64,000 nt of DNA, from NCBI GenBank assembly GCA_002733605.1, contig NVWK01000004.1, positions 1-64,000 of the forward strand, given 5' to 3'. How positions within the stretch are numbered: position 1 is the first letter of the stretch; each line of letters starts with the position of its first letter. Source of the DNA: Robiginitomaculum sp. (lineage in GTDB: Bacteria > Pseudomonadota > Alphaproteobacteria > Caulobacterales > Maricaulaceae). Below are positions 16,614 through 26,117 of this stretch, in pieces. The notes below the pieces were generated by a model. That model saw only the letters and a list, made by a program, of their open reading frames with translations. It ran no database searches and was not told the origin of the DNA. A program made the position numbers and the translations under genes.

Positions 16614-19040
16614 CTAGAACTTGAATTTTATATCACTGCCCCAGAACCTCGGGTTGGAAAGGGTGGTGTGCGGCGTACCGTATGAGCCAGCCGTCAGATT
16701 GTTGATCGAATTGACATATTGGTTATCAAACAGATTGTTTGCATACATACCCCATTCGAATTGACCGCTCGGACTTGTCCAACTGAGGCGTACATCCGTG
16801 CGCCCTTGTGCCGTGCCTGTTTCAAACACGCTGGAAGCTGCTGCCGTGCCCTGTGCAACAGAGGTTTTGTTGAGGCGGGTTTTAGAACGGAAAGATTGTG
16901 CGGCCTGAAAAGAAAGACTGCCCCCCATATTTAAGTCGTGCGTATATTTACCCCCGAAGGCCGCAGACAGGGTTGGCTCACCTGTTGGCTCACCTGACAA
17001 ATCAATGCCACTTCGGGTGACATTGTTCTTGAAGGTTGCATCAATGATTTGCAAATTACCAAAGAAACTGAGCGGGGTGCTAGGTGCCCACTGAATTTGG
17101 ACGTCCGCACCAAGAGCCTGATCGTCACTAGTCTGGACAAGGTATTGCGGGATAGAGCTTCCGGTTGCTTGCACAAGGCGGATGGATTGTTTGTCTTTAT
17201 AGACATAGTAAAAACCGGAGACGTTAAAGGTCAGGTTAGCTTCGGGATAGCTGGATTTAAAACCAAGCTCGAAATTGCTGACATCTTCGTTGTCGAACCG
17301 TGACGCCACTTCGACACTGTTGAAACCGCCAGCCTTATAGCCTTTGGCAAAGGACGCATAGGCCATGATGTTGTCATTGATTTGATAATCGGCGACAATG
17401 CGCGGACTGAAATTATCCCAGCTGTCCTCGAGGACACAGGCAACGCCTTCGGCAACCGTGACCCCGTTATCGCACGGCACGCCGGTCACACCCGAGATGT
17501 CAAACACCAGATCAAACTGGAACGCGGCCGGAGATGTACCTGCAAGCGCCAACAGGCCCATCGCGTCCAAACTTGCAAGCGTAGCATCAAGGCTTGGAGC
17601 GACCCGCGGGCCATTTAGCCATTCAAAGTCTTTTTTATCATGGGTATAGCGCCCACCGATGCTGATGTTCAGGCGGTCATTGACAGCCCAAATCGCATCC
17701 GCGTAAATGGCATAGGCCGAGAAATTGCCTTCATTGGCCATTGTTTCGGTCCATTCATGTCCAAATAAGGTGGCAGGTATGCCAAAAGGAATGAGCAAGA
17801 AGTTTTCAATATCCGCAAACGGTGTGCCAAAACCAAGATTGCCAAGCGTCGTATTGACACCGTCCGTAAATGCGTGGGTTTCCGAGCGCTGTATTGCTTT
17901 TTCGCTGAAGTAGCTGGCCCCGACAAGCCAGTTCACAGATCCGTTTTCTCCGGCGAATTTCAGCTCTTGATACCAGCTGTCATTGTCTTCGACATTGTTG
18001 GTGTCAAAATACAAATCGATACGGTTTGTACCGTCTTCATCTTCGCGGTTTTCCGTTTCAAAATGCCGCCACGCTGTGGTGGATGTAAAGGAAATATCGC
18101 CCAGCTCGTGATTGATGATCAACGTGGCTTCGTCCAGAGATCTGGTTTCGTGATTGTCAATCACATCATTTCTGATCGGGGCTGTCAACGGGTTCAGATA
18201 TGTCGATGTGTCAACAGGGATACCGGGGAGACCCGGCGCGGCAGGAATGGGAACAATACCAATCGCAGGACGGGCATCCTGGTTCAGATCGTCATGTGTC
18301 CATGTAATGGTCATATTGGATCTATCCGTTGGCGACCAACGCAAAGCCCCTCTAGCGGCCCAGTTTTTTTGCCTATTTAAATCTTGGCCGGTGACGGCGT
18401 CCGTATACAGGCCATCACGTTGATTAAACAAAGCATTAATCCGCACAGCGACCGTATCGCTAAGCGCAAAATTGACCATGCCTTCGACACGTTTTTTGCC
18501 GTAATTGCCGATACGGAGTTTGGCCATGGCTTCGAATCCGTCAACGGGCTTATTGGTGATGATCGACACGGCGCCTGCGGCCGAGTTACGGCCAAACAAT
18601 GTACCTTGCGGGCCTTTTAGGACTTCGATGCGTTCGATATCGCCAAAGGCCAGTACGGCGGAACCGGAGCGGGCCGAATAGACGCCGTCTACATAGACGC
18701 CGACTGCTGAATCTGTGCCTACACCAAAATCGGAGGTGCTGACGCCGCGAATTTTATAGCGGGGCTGGGTCGGGCTACCGGCGCTAACATCGAGGCCGGG
18801 AATAAACTGGCTAATATCCGCAATATTATCCGCCGCCAGATCATCAATGAAATCGGCTGTAATCACTTGAAGAGAGATTGGAACGTCCTGAACATTTTGG
18901 TCGCGTTTTTGGGCGGTCACGATAATTTCGTCTATACCCTCTGCTGCATTGGCGAGCATTGGCATCATCATGATAGATACCGCCGTTGTCGCCAAAAGTG
19001 CCGCTCGTTTCAAACCACGGCCATTTTCAATGTGTTTCAT
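16614..19040 (-). CDS. TonB-dependent outer-membrane receptor (FecA-like, 808 aa)
   Basis: Start taken at the ATG 19040, with AGGGGA upstream; a TTG at 19046 is the alternative. Signal peptide to about residue 32 (MLANAAEG), TonB-box region GIDEIIVTAQKRDQNVQD, plug about 45-170 (VDGVYSARSGSAVL, EVLKGPQGTLFGRNSAAGAV), barrel to the terminal FKFKF. This subtype is common in sphingomonads and Hyphomonadales and takes up siderophores, terpenoid or aromatic compounds. Two TGAAA-N3-TTTCA-type sites lie 55-97 bp upstream, between it and the divergent TetR gene. The same motif precedes the beta-helix gene at 22492, so receptor, beta-helix protein and cytochrome-like protein probably form one regulon. 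Confidence 0.92.
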   Translation of the reverse strand: MKHIENGRGLKRAALLATTAVSIMMMPMLANAAEGIDEIIVTAQKRDQNVQDVPISLQVITADFIDDLAADNIADISQFIPGLDVSAGSPTQPRYKIRGVSTSDFGVGTDSAVGVYVDGVYSARSGSAVLAFGDIERIEVLKGPQGTLFGRNSAAGAVSIITNKPVDGFEAMAKLRIGNYGKKRVEGMVNFALSDTVAVRINALFNQRDGLYTDAVTGQDLNRQKNWAARGALRWSPTDRSNMTITWTHDDLNQDARPAIGIVPIPAAPGLPGIPVDTSTYLNPLTAPIRNDVIDNHETRSLDEATLIINHELGDISFTSTTAWRHFETENREDEDGTNRIDLYFDTNNVEDNDSWYQELKFAGENGSVNWLVGASYFSEKAIQRSETHAFTDGVNTTLGNLGFGTPFADIENFLLIPFGIPATLFGHEWTETMANEGNFSAYAIYADAIWAVNDRLNISIGGRYTHDKKDFEWLNGPRVAPSLDATLASLDAMGLLALAGTSPAAFQFDLVFDISGVTGVPCDNGVTVAEGVACVLEDSWDNFSPRIVADYQINDNIMAYASFAKGYKAGGFNSVEVASRFDNEDVSNFELGFKSSYPEANLTFNVSGFYYVYKDKQSIRLVQATGSSIPQYLVQTSDDQALGADVQIQWAPSTPLSFFGNLQIIDATFKNNVTRSGIDLSGEPTGEPTLSAAFGGKYTHDLNMGGSLSFQAAQSFRSKTRLNKTSVAQGTAAASSVFETGTAQGRTDVRLSWTSPSGQFEWGMYANNLFDNQYVNSINNLTAGSYGTPHTTLSNPRFWGSDIKFKF

Positions 19041-19094
19041 TTGCAATCCCCTTATTTTCGTCTTGATGTTAGACTTTATTTTTTACACTAAAAC

Positions 19095-19107
19095 AGAAAG
19101 TGTTTCA
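19095..19107. promoter_or_regulatory. TetR operator candidate, site A (AGAAAGTGTTTCA)
   Basis: GAAA-GTG-TTTC palindrome in the receptor/TetR intergenic region. Its centre lies 30 bp (three helical turns) from site B. Confidence 0.5.
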
Positions 19108-19124
19108 TGTTTCCAGTCAAGAGT

Positions 19125-19137
19125 TGAAAAAGTTTCA
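19125..19137. promoter_or_regulatory. TetR operator candidate, site B (TGAAAAAGTTTCA)
   Basis: Perfect TGAAA-N3-TTTCA palindrome 85 bp upstream of the TonB receptor start. The same arms occur at 22528-22540. Confidence 0.55.
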
Positions 19138-19160
19138 CTTTTTGATAAAGTGTGGTACAT

Positions 19161-19258
19161 ATATGTCTCGCATGGGTATGTCTCGTATAGGGCAATTTTC
19201 TTTTCCATTGTTTCTCGGGTGCGAAATGTGCAAAGTAAAATGACAGCGCGAGACATAT
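19161..19258. repeat. ATATGTCTCGC repeats before the TetR gene
   Basis: ATATGTCTCGC at 19161-19171, a second direct copy TATGTCTCG at 19177-19185 (16 bp apart), and an inverted copy GCGAGACATAT at 19248-19258, 32 bp before the TetR start. It is a different motif from TGAAA-N3-TTTCA and may be a second operator set. Confidence 0.45.
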
Positions 19259-19289
19259 GCATGTAATTTAAGTAAGAGGTTTGGAGCCA

Positions 19290-19988
19290 ATGGATAGCGG
19301 GCAAAATGCAGTACAAGACAAACGCTCTGTTGACGAACAGGCCGAGGAAACCTGTCTTGAGCAAAACCCGATTGCGCAACGGGTTATCCCCAAACAAACA
19401 CGGGCCCATAAACGCATTGCCTCTATACTCGACGCGACAGAGATTTTGCTGGCTCAAAATGCCAACGTCACCACCAGTACCATTGCCAAACAGGCGGAGA
19501 TTCCGGTGGGCTCCATTTACCGCTACTTCCCTAATATTATGGGCATTTACAGCGCCCTGTTTAAAAAACTAAATGATCGCATGCATTTGCAAATCGCCAT
19601 TACCTTTAAAAACGCGGATGAGGCAACAGATGGCCCCGTGGCGTGGCGGGATTTATTTCGGCGCATCATGGCCGTGGTTAGCGATGCCTATATCCAGTAC
19701 CCAGCCCTTGGTGTCTTGTTGTTGATGGTTTCAAGCCCTGAATTGCGCCCGATAAAAAAGGCGTCGAACGCCACTATGGCAAATGCGATTGAAGGCCGCT
19801 ATCAGGCGGGCCTGAACGGATTTCACGGCGGCGACCCAAAGATCGTCGCCACCACAGTGATCGAGCTTATCTCATGGTTCGAGCTTTCGGTCTTTGTCAA
19901 TAAAGGCGAGCTTGAGAACAGCGAAGCACTTTACGCTGAAGGGTTGAAAGTCATCGAGGCCTATTTGTCTTTGTATCTTACAGATTAA
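19290..19988 (+). CDS. TetR-family transcriptional regulator
   Basis: 232 aa from the ATG at 19290; a TTG at 19281 is also possible. After a 40-residue polar extension, the TetR HTH lies at about 45-90 (RIASILDATEILLAQ, then TTSTIAKQAEIPVGSIYRYF). The helical ligand-binding domain fills the rest. It is divergent from the TonB receptor and its 3' end overlaps the converging cytochrome-like gene by 4 bp. The palindromes at 19095, 19125 and 22528 are its best candidate operators, which would make it the local regulator of receptor uptake. The ligand is unknown. Confidence 0.9.
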   Translation: MDSGQNAVQDKRSVDEQAEETCLEQNPIAQRVIPKQTRAHKRIASILDATEILLAQNANVTTSTIAKQAEIPVGSIYRYFPNIMGIYSALFKKLNDRMHLQIAITFKNADEATDGPVAWRDLFRRIMAVVSDAYIQYPALGVLLLMVSSPELRPIKKASNATMANAIEGRYQAGLNGFHGGDPKIVATTVIELISWFELSVFVNKGELENSEALYAEGLKVIEAYLSLYLTD

Positions 19989-21187
19989 TTTCCGGTTTGC
20001 GGGTCTCCGCAATTGCCGTCCAATTGTGTGATCCAGGCGTTGATCAGGGCCACCCCTTCCGCGTGAATGGTCGAGCGGCCAAGCTCGGGCATCATAATGC
20101 CGGGGTCGATCGAATTCATCCGAAACGGAATGATAGATGTGTCCGCATGGCCCGGGTCTATATCATATAAAAACCCGCCCGTGCCAGCCCCTGCCGAAAC
20201 CGAAACTTTGCAGACGCCCAGATAGGACCCGTATTTGGTGCTTGGCTCTAAATGCAGGCCGGATGTGTCCGCAGGGCCAACGGTGCTATGACAGTGGGCG
20301 CAATTGATATCTAGATAGCCCCTCGCCCGTTCTTGTAATGACAGGGTCATGTCCTGCCAGTTCGCCGTCTTGGCAACTTCGCCCATAGGCGGCAAACCGG
20401 TTAAATATCCGGCTTTCGTAAACTTGGCCAACTGGTTTTGTATACCGTCCGCATAGGCATAGTTTTTGTTCAAATGTCTGGCCTTGGGGCCAATGGGTTT
20501 GATCTCGCGCGTGTTGCTGTTGGTGCCGTGGCATCCGGCGCACTGATTGCTATTGGGGATGATATAGGGGAAAGGCGTATGTACCCCATCGGCTGCATTG
20601 ACCAAATTCAGATTTTTAAGATCGCCTGCACGCTTCAACACGGCCTCGGTTTGCGCCTCGTTCCACACATAAGGGAGCGCAATCCATCCCTCTTCGCGGT
20701 GGGCGATAATGCGTGTCTCCATCAGGCGCACATTTGCCAAATCCAGGCCTGCCAAATCTAACCCGGTATTTTTATAATCGCGGCCATAATCATCCGTACG
20801 CACCACCGCAAGGCTGTCACGCGTATCTCCCTCGAGGCGCGGATAATAAAACGTCTTGGAAATGATCGTCCCGACCGGAAAATCCAGTGCATCATTTTGT
20901 GTATAGTTGGCGCTCACACCCTCCGGCATCCAGACGGTGCGTAATTTATGGGCATAATCTGTAAACAATGGGGAGTTCAGATCAAAGGGCAGGACGTTTT
21001 CGTTAAGAACCAGAACACTGTCTTCAATATGCGCGATATTCCAGTCACTAAGCAAACCGGGGTTACCGGCTGCATGAAAGACAGGGGTTTGGAGCTTTTC
21101 AGGCGTGGGCGTTGAGCCGCCGCACGCGGACATGACCAGCGCCAGCGCGAGCATGGCCAACGCTTTCTGAATGGAACGATTGGGCAT
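19985..21187 (-). CDS. Di-haem cytochrome c-like lipoprotein (SO2930/HNE_0200-type family)
   Basis: 400 aa. Lipobox VMSAC at about 18-22. Two haem c motifs: CAGCH near residue 218 and CAHCH near residue 300. Residues around the second site (ERARGYLDINCAHCH) match a family I know as always paired with a parallel beta-helix lipoprotein, and the function of that pair is not established. The partner lies 24 bp upstream on the same strand. The protein should be anchored in the envelope and take part in electron transfer, perhaps oxidising a product handled by its partner. Confidence 0.82.
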   Translation of the reverse strand: MPNRSIQKALAMLALALVMSACGGSTPTPEKLQTPVFHAAGNPGLLSDWNIAHIEDSVLVLNENVLPFDLNSPLFTDYAHKLRTVWMPEGVSANYTQNDALDFPVGTIISKTFYYPRLEGDTRDSLAVVRTDDYGRDYKNTGLDLAGLDLANVRLMETRIIAHREEGWIALPYVWNEAQTEAVLKRAGDLKNLNLVNAADGVHTPFPYIIPNSNQCAGCHGTNSNTREIKPIGPKARHLNKNYAYADGIQNQLAKFTKAGYLTGLPPMGEVAKTANWQDMTLSLQERARGYLDINCAHCHSTVGPADTSGLHLEPSTKYGSYLGVCKVSVSAGAGTGGFLYDIDPGHADTSIIPFRMNSIDPGIMMPELGRSTIHAEGVALINAWITQLDGNCGDPQTGN

Positions 21188-21211
21188 AATCTTCCTTTTG
21201 TTGCGAATGGC

Positions 21212-22492
21212 TTACTGGGCGCTCTCAAGAACAACCGCAGGCAGTTTTGGCAGATCACATTGATGATCTTCCGTGGCCATATGCGGCTTCTTAAAGCCGT
21301 TCGGGCCATCTGCATTTAAAACGCCAGCATCTCCGTTATTGACACAAATACGCAAATTGGCAGGCATGACACCATCAACGGTTTTGTCCGTATCCGCATA
21401 CCCATCCCACAACACATCGGGGAGCGCGCCGCCAATGCCGAACATGGCCAGTTTCAGGGCTTTTAACTCTAGACCATCCGGCGATGTACCGCCGCCGCCC
21501 AGAGTATTATCATAAATATAGATGCCCTCTGGATAGGCGTCATAGCCATCGCCCATATCACTGCTGGAATAATTTGTTGAATAGACGCTGGAGACAATAA
21601 TATTTGCGGTTTTGTTGTCGCGGATTTCGTTATTGAAAACCTCGACAAAATCGTTGGAGTTTATAGCAACCCCTGTGCCTGCGGGTACGCTGGCAACCGC
21701 CGTGCCTTTGTGGGCAAAGTTTTTGGTATTGTTGTCATAAATCTTGTTATTATAGACGCGGGTGTTGCGCCCTTCCTGACTAAGATTTGGCATGTTAAAC
21801 ACCAGAATTCCGCCCGTATTATGGATCGCAATATTGTCGTAAACATCTGCGTTAATGGTGTTTTCAACCTCTATACCGGCCACATTGTATTCGGCGCGGT
21901 TGCCGCGCATGATCACATTTTTGGATTGCCCGACATAAATACCGGCGTCAGAGGCACCAATAGCCACATTGCCCTCCATCAAAACATTTGTTGTTTGCAC
22001 CGGATAGATACCGTAAGCGCCATTTGATGTTTTTGGGCCGCCCGTCCATTCGGTGCGCACCCCGCGAATGATAATATTATTACCGTTATTGATTTTCAGC
22101 GCGTCCCCTTTGGTATCTTCAATCGCCAGATTTTCGATGGTAAAATCACTGGCCGTAACCAAAAGACCTTCCGCACCCGCCACTTGTCCTTTGAAAGACA
22201 GGATGGATTTATCCATGCCCGCACCACGGATCGTAACGCCGTCAACCGTGAGGCTGAGGCTACGGTCAAAAGAAAACACGCCCTCAGGGATTATAATCAC
22301 ATCACCGGGTTTGGCATCTAAAAGCTGGGTTTGTAAAATTTCTTGGTAACTGGCATCAATAATGGCCGGATCATGGGCTTGCTCTGCCCCGTTACAACCT
22401 GTCAAAAGCATACCTACACAGCCCAAGCCAAGAGTAACTCCAAGACCCAAACGCGCAATCCCCGTAGACTGAATTAAACCTTTTGCAAACAT
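21212..22492 (-). CDS. Parallel beta-helix repeat lipoprotein paired with the di-haem protein
   Basis: 426 aa. Lipobox LLTGC near residue 33. A right-handed beta-helix made of short repeats (about 60-330), with runs such as GDALKINNGNNIIIRGV, SKNVIMRGNRAEYNVAG and NDFVEVFNNEIRDN, as in pectate-lyase-like or NosD/carbohydrate-binding folds. No lyase catalytic residues can be assigned. The family occurs with the di-haem gene next to it and, as far as I know, has no established role. A TGAAA-N3-TTTCA palindrome lies 36-48 bp before its start, linking it to the TetR regulator and the TonB receptor. Confidence 0.85.
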   Translation of the reverse strand: MFAKGLIQSTGIARLGLGVTLGLGCVGMLLTGCNGAEQAHDPAIIDASYQEILQTQLLDAKPGDVIIIPEGVFSFDRSLSLTVDGVTIRGAGMDKSILSFKGQVAGAEGLLVTASDFTIENLAIEDTKGDALKINNGNNIIIRGVRTEWTGGPKTSNGAYGIYPVQTTNVLMEGNVAIGASDAGIYVGQSKNVIMRGNRAEYNVAGIEVENTINADVYDNIAIHNTGGILVFNMPNLSQEGRNTRVYNNKIYDNNTKNFAHKGTAVASVPAGTGVAINSNDFVEVFNNEIRDNKTANIIVSSVYSTNYSSSDMGDGYDAYPEGIYIYDNTLGGGGTSPDGLELKALKLAMFGIGGALPDVLWDGYADTDKTVDGVMPANLRICVNNGDAGVLNADGPNGFKKPHMATEDHQCDLPKLPAVVLESAQ

Positions 22493-22527
22493 AACCCTAC
22501 TCCCTCATCGTTTTGTTTTTACAAACA

Positions 22528-22540
22528 TGAAACATTTTCA
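22528..22540. promoter_or_regulatory. TetR operator candidate, site C (TGAAACATTTTCA)
   Basis: Perfect TGAAA-CAT-TTTCA palindrome between the beta-helix gene (start 22492) and ydbH (start 22685). Matches sites A and B at 19095 and 19125. Confidence 0.5.
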
Positions 22541-22684
22541 TATTTTATTCAAGTGCGTTTTTTTTGCGCTGTTTAACCGTATTGACTGCACATGTTGACT
22601 GTACTTGGTTTTTATAATGCTCGCAATTGTGCGCCAGCTTGCTAACATGCACACAGCCCCGTCATCATCAGGTGAAACAAGACA

Positions 22685-25600
22685 TTGCCACACTCTGAAA
22701 AAAAACACGCACATTCGCCACGGTCAAGACTGTGGAAACGCGTGCTTTGGGGGTTTGGAGCGCTTGTGGTGGCGATAGCCATCATCGCGGCTCTCCTCTG
22801 GCACAATCGCTATAGCCTTCTTGAACAACAGGTTCGGCAAAAATTCGCAGACATGGGGATTGAAGCCGAGCTGGATATTGTGGCGCTTGATCAACATAGC
22901 GCCGTTGTGCGGGATATTTCTTTCGCGTCAAATGGCACACCGATTTTAAGTATTTCCGAGGCCGAACTGAGTTATGAGCTTAAACAGGCTTTGAACGGCC
23001 AGTTCCAGCGCATTATTATTCATCGACCTGCCGCCAACCTCAATCTGGATGCACAGGGGAACATTATCGACGATTGGGTCTCTCTTCTCACGAGCAGAAA
23101 CGGCGAACAAAACAGTGTCTCACTCCCCTCCCAAGGCATTCTAATTGAAGACGGGCAAATCAGCTGGCAAGCACCTTTCGCTCACGGCACTGCGGAGGTA
23201 AGCGCCGAAATACAGTCCCTGCAAAGTTGGAACTTTAATATTGATGCACGGGATGTTGTTTTGACCCAAAATGACGTGTCCCTGAAACTCGACATTCAAG
23301 GCGTTGCCGAGCAAGTGTCCGCAGATGTTTTCACAGCTATCGGTACGGTCTCGACTACAGGCGTAGACACGCCCGCTTTACGCACCAAAGCTGCGAAGCT
23401 GGACTTTAGTCTGTCATTCGCAGAAGCGCCCGCGCAGAAAATAGATGTTGCAGGCTGGGTGCATATGGCCGCAGCCCAACTTTCTAGTGATGCCTATACG
23501 GCGGAAAGCATAAAGCTCAATCTGGATATAAAGGCCGGGTTTGATACGGCCGCGCTTCAGTTTGATCCCTCCACATTCCATTGGGTATTGCAAGGGGATG
23601 ATGTGGCAATGCGCAACGCAGACCAGCGCCGAACACAGGCGCAAACCTTGACCGGATATCAGGCCATGTCAGCCGCTCCGATTGCACAACATTTCGCTGA
23701 CGGCCTGTCGCAGAAACTTGACCAGCTGCTGGCGGGATTTTCTGTGCGGGGAGAAGGTGATTTTATCTCCATGGAGGACGGCTATAAGATACAGTTAAGC
23801 GATACATTTACTGCTGGAAATGCGCGTCAGGCCCTGCATGTATCTGCCCCTCAAAAAGACATTGTTCATTACTCTGCCCGTACAGGCATATTAGCTCTCT
23901 CTGCAGATTTAAGCTGGACGGGCGCGCGCCCAATTGATGTCTATGGTTTAGAAATTCAGGGCCGAAGCGACAACGGGATCAGGTTTGCAGAAATGCGCAA
24001 CCTTAAAGGCAAGATTGTCTCCCAAGCCCCTTGGCATTTGCAAAAAGATGGGCAGAGTTTTCGCTTGGCACCGTTCAGTTTTTTACTGGACTATAGGCAG
24101 GCAGACGGTGTTCGCGATGTCGCTCTTACGGGGGCGATTGATTATGACGGGCTCGTGCCGGGCGGGGCCGTGCAAGGTCTGCGGGCTGGCGGCATTCTCA
24201 ACATGCATATGCGCGAAGACGGGTTTCGGATCGGAATTGTCCCGAAGGGGAATATTCGCATGAATATGTTTACATCCGGTTCGGGTTGGTTGGCCAAAGA
24301 TGTGGTGTTCGCATTGGAGCCGTCACAAACCCTTATGACAGAGGGACAGAGGGTGACAGAGGGACAGAGGGGGCGGGCCTTACGGATGAATTTAAATCAT
24401 GTCCGCACACACCTAATAGATCCGGCAGGAGATCGCCATTTGGACATCGAGATCGAAACCCTTCAGGCGGATACGAGGTTCATGCAGGGGCCGACAAAAT
24501 GGGATATTCGTATGGGGAACGCCCAGTTACTTTCGGACGATTTTCCGGCGCCGGGAACAAAAATTCTTTCAAAATCGAGCGCATTAGAAATAGTGATGCA
24601 AGAGGACGGAGATATCAGTTTCATTTCTAAAAACCCGCAGACACGTATCGAAACTGACAATGTGCTCATCCCCGATATCGCCATTGATATTGCGGGCACA
24701 CCCACTTATTTTTCGGCACATTATGTGAGCGACGGCGTTGAATTTCTGGGTGGAGATTTTCCTGTATTACCGATGCAGGGCAGTGCCCAGTTTAATGCGG
24801 GCGCGTTGACAGGCGAAGCCATCACCACATTACCTTCAAGCGAAGATGCCCCTATCCACGTCGCCTTCCGCTCTGTTGACGGGCGCGGCGCGGTAGACAT
24901 CAATATTCCCGCCCTGATGTTTTCACCGCGCGAATTACAGCCCCAGCACCTTGTTGCGTCCCTACGGGGTAAGTTGGCGGATGTGAACGGCATGGTCTCG
25001 GCTGCGTTTCATTTTTCGTTCGGAGGCGGCGGGCCGATACGTTCCTACGGCACCACGGATTTAATCGATCTGGACATAGGCACACTGGTTGGCCCCATAC
25101 AGGGCATCAACGCCCAATTGAAGTTTAGCTCTATATTCCCTTTAAAAACCGACGGGATACAAACCGCAACTCTGGCCGAATTTGACCCCGGATTTCCAAT
25201 GGAAAACGGCACAATACGCTTCGAGATGATCCCCAATGGTGTACGCATTCATGAAGCCGTTTGGCCGATTGAAAATATCGATGTGCCCACTGGCAAATTG
25301 TATATGGCGCCCATGGACTGGCAGTTTGGTAATGTGGTGAACACAGCCGCCATTCATATCGAGAATGTCGAGCTTGGCACATTACTGGCAAAGGTGGGCA
25401 AAGATAAATTATTGGCGACCGGCACTATCTCAGGGGTGTTACCGGCCCGTATTGAAGGGGTAAACTTACGCATTGAGCAAGGGCTGTTGGAAATTAAAGA
25501 CGGCGGCATAATCCAGTTCAAAAGCGCCGCCAGTGACGCCGCCGCCACACGCAATGAATATGCGGGGCATGGTATGAAAGCGCTTGAGAACTTCAAATAT

Positions 25601-25822
25601 AAAAACATGCAGATGCGTATGGACGGGCCTCTCGACGGGACGATCAATCTCGACATGGTTTTTGAAGGCAGCAATCCCGATGTGTTAAACGGCCAATCAT
25701 TTTTGTATAATCTTGGTGTCGAGGGTGAACTGGCCAATATTGCCCGAAACTTGTCAAAAGCCTTTAACACCCAAGAGACCCTCGAACAGATATTGCAAAT
25801 ACAAACAGAGCAGGCGGATTAA
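22685..25822 (+). CDS. ydbH: YdbH-family intermembrane (AsmA-like) protein
   Basis: 1045 aa. TTG start with AGGTGA 9 nt upstream. One N-terminal membrane helix (about residues 17-43), then a long beta-rich periplasmic body. The last ~300 residues are the conserved YdbH domain (IPNGVRIHEAVWPIENI, GVLPARIEGVNLRIEQG, GGIIQFKS). With YnbE and YdbL it belongs to the AsmA-like set (YhdP, TamB, YdbH) that carries phospholipid between the inner and outer membranes in E. coli. Both partners follow on the same strand. An 18-bp perfect tandem duplication at 24336-24371 adds an in-frame TEGQRV/TEGQRG repeat in a region that aligns poorly anyway. Confidence 0.9.
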   Translation: MPHSEKKHAHSPRSRLWKRVLWGFGALVVAIAIIAALLWHNRYSLLEQQVRQKFADMGIEAELDIVALDQHSAVVRDISFASNGTPILSISEAELSYELKQALNGQFQRIIIHRPAANLNLDAQGNIIDDWVSLLTSRNGEQNSVSLPSQGILIEDGQISWQAPFAHGTAEVSAEIQSLQSWNFNIDARDVVLTQNDVSLKLDIQGVAEQVSADVFTAIGTVSTTGVDTPALRTKAAKLDFSLSFAEAPAQKIDVAGWVHMAAAQLSSDAYTAESIKLNLDIKAGFDTAALQFDPSTFHWVLQGDDVAMRNADQRRTQAQTLTGYQAMSAAPIAQHFADGLSQKLDQLLAGFSVRGEGDFISMEDGYKIQLSDTFTAGNARQALHVSAPQKDIVHYSARTGILALSADLSWTGARPIDVYGLEIQGRSDNGIRFAEMRNLKGKIVSQAPWHLQKDGQSFRLAPFSFLLDYRQADGVRDVALTGAIDYDGLVPGGAVQGLRAGGILNMHMREDGFRIGIVPKGNIRMNMFTSGSGWLAKDVVFALEPSQTLMTEGQRVTEGQRGRALRMNLNHVRTHLIDPAGDRHLDIEIETLQADTRFMQGPTKWDIRMGNAQLLSDDFPAPGTKILSKSSALEIVMQEDGDISFISKNPQTRIETDNVLIPDIAIDIAGTPTYFSAHYVSDGVEFLGGDFPVLPMQGSAQFNAGALTGEAITTLPSSEDAPIHVAFRSVDGRGAVDINIPALMFSPRELQPQHLVASLRGKLADVNGMVSAAFHFSFGGGGPIRSYGTTDLIDLDIGTLVGPIQGINAQLKFSSIFPLKTDGIQTATLAEFDPGFPMENGTIRFEMIPNGVRIHEAVWPIENIDVPTGKLYMAPMDWQFGNVVNTAAIHIENVELGTLLAKVGKDKLLATGTISGVLPARIEGVNLRIEQGLLEIKDGGIIQFKSAASDAAATRNEYAGHGMKALENFKYKNMQMRMDGPLDGTINLDMVFEGSNPDVLNGQSFLYNLGVEGELANIARNLSKAFNTQETLEQILQIQTEQAD
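24336..24371 (+). repeat. 18-bp perfect tandem duplication inside ydbH
   Basis: TGACAGAGGGACAGAGGG at 24336-24353 is repeated at 24354-24371. In frame, it encodes a duplicated hexapeptide (TEGQR plus V or G). Confidence 0.9.
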
Positions 25823-25906
25823 GGCAGGCGGATGGGCCTGTACATGACTGTTGCCTAAACAGGGCGTTCATGGCAGGTTCCACTTACGCTAGCTAAGGTG
25901 ATCTTA

Positions 25907-26107
25907 ATGAATATGAAATGGAAATTGATTGTTTTGAGCGGGTGTATTGGCGGCATGTTTTTGTCTGCCTGTACGCACAAGATTGAAATTATCCCTTCGG
26001 ATAAGCCGATCATTATCAATCTGAACGTCAAAATAGATCAGGAAATCCGGGTGCGCCTTGACAAGGACATTGAAGATTTACTCGCCGATAATCCGGATAT
26101 TTTTTAA
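25907..26107 (+). CDS. ynbE: YnbE-family outer-membrane lipoprotein
   Basis: 66 aa; AAGGTGA 5 nt before the ATG at 25907. Lipobox LSAC near residue 22, then the YnbE core PSDKPIIINLNVKIDQEIRV. In E. coli YnbE is an outer-membrane lipoprotein whose beta-strands extend the YdbH bridge. It lies between ydbH and ydbL, the conserved order. Its stop is 10 bp before the ydbL start. Confidence 0.9.
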   Translation: MNMKWKLIVLSGCIGGMFLSACTHKIEIIPSDKPIIINLNVKIDQEIRVRLDKDIEDLLADNPDIF

Positions 26108-26117
26108 GGAGTTTATG

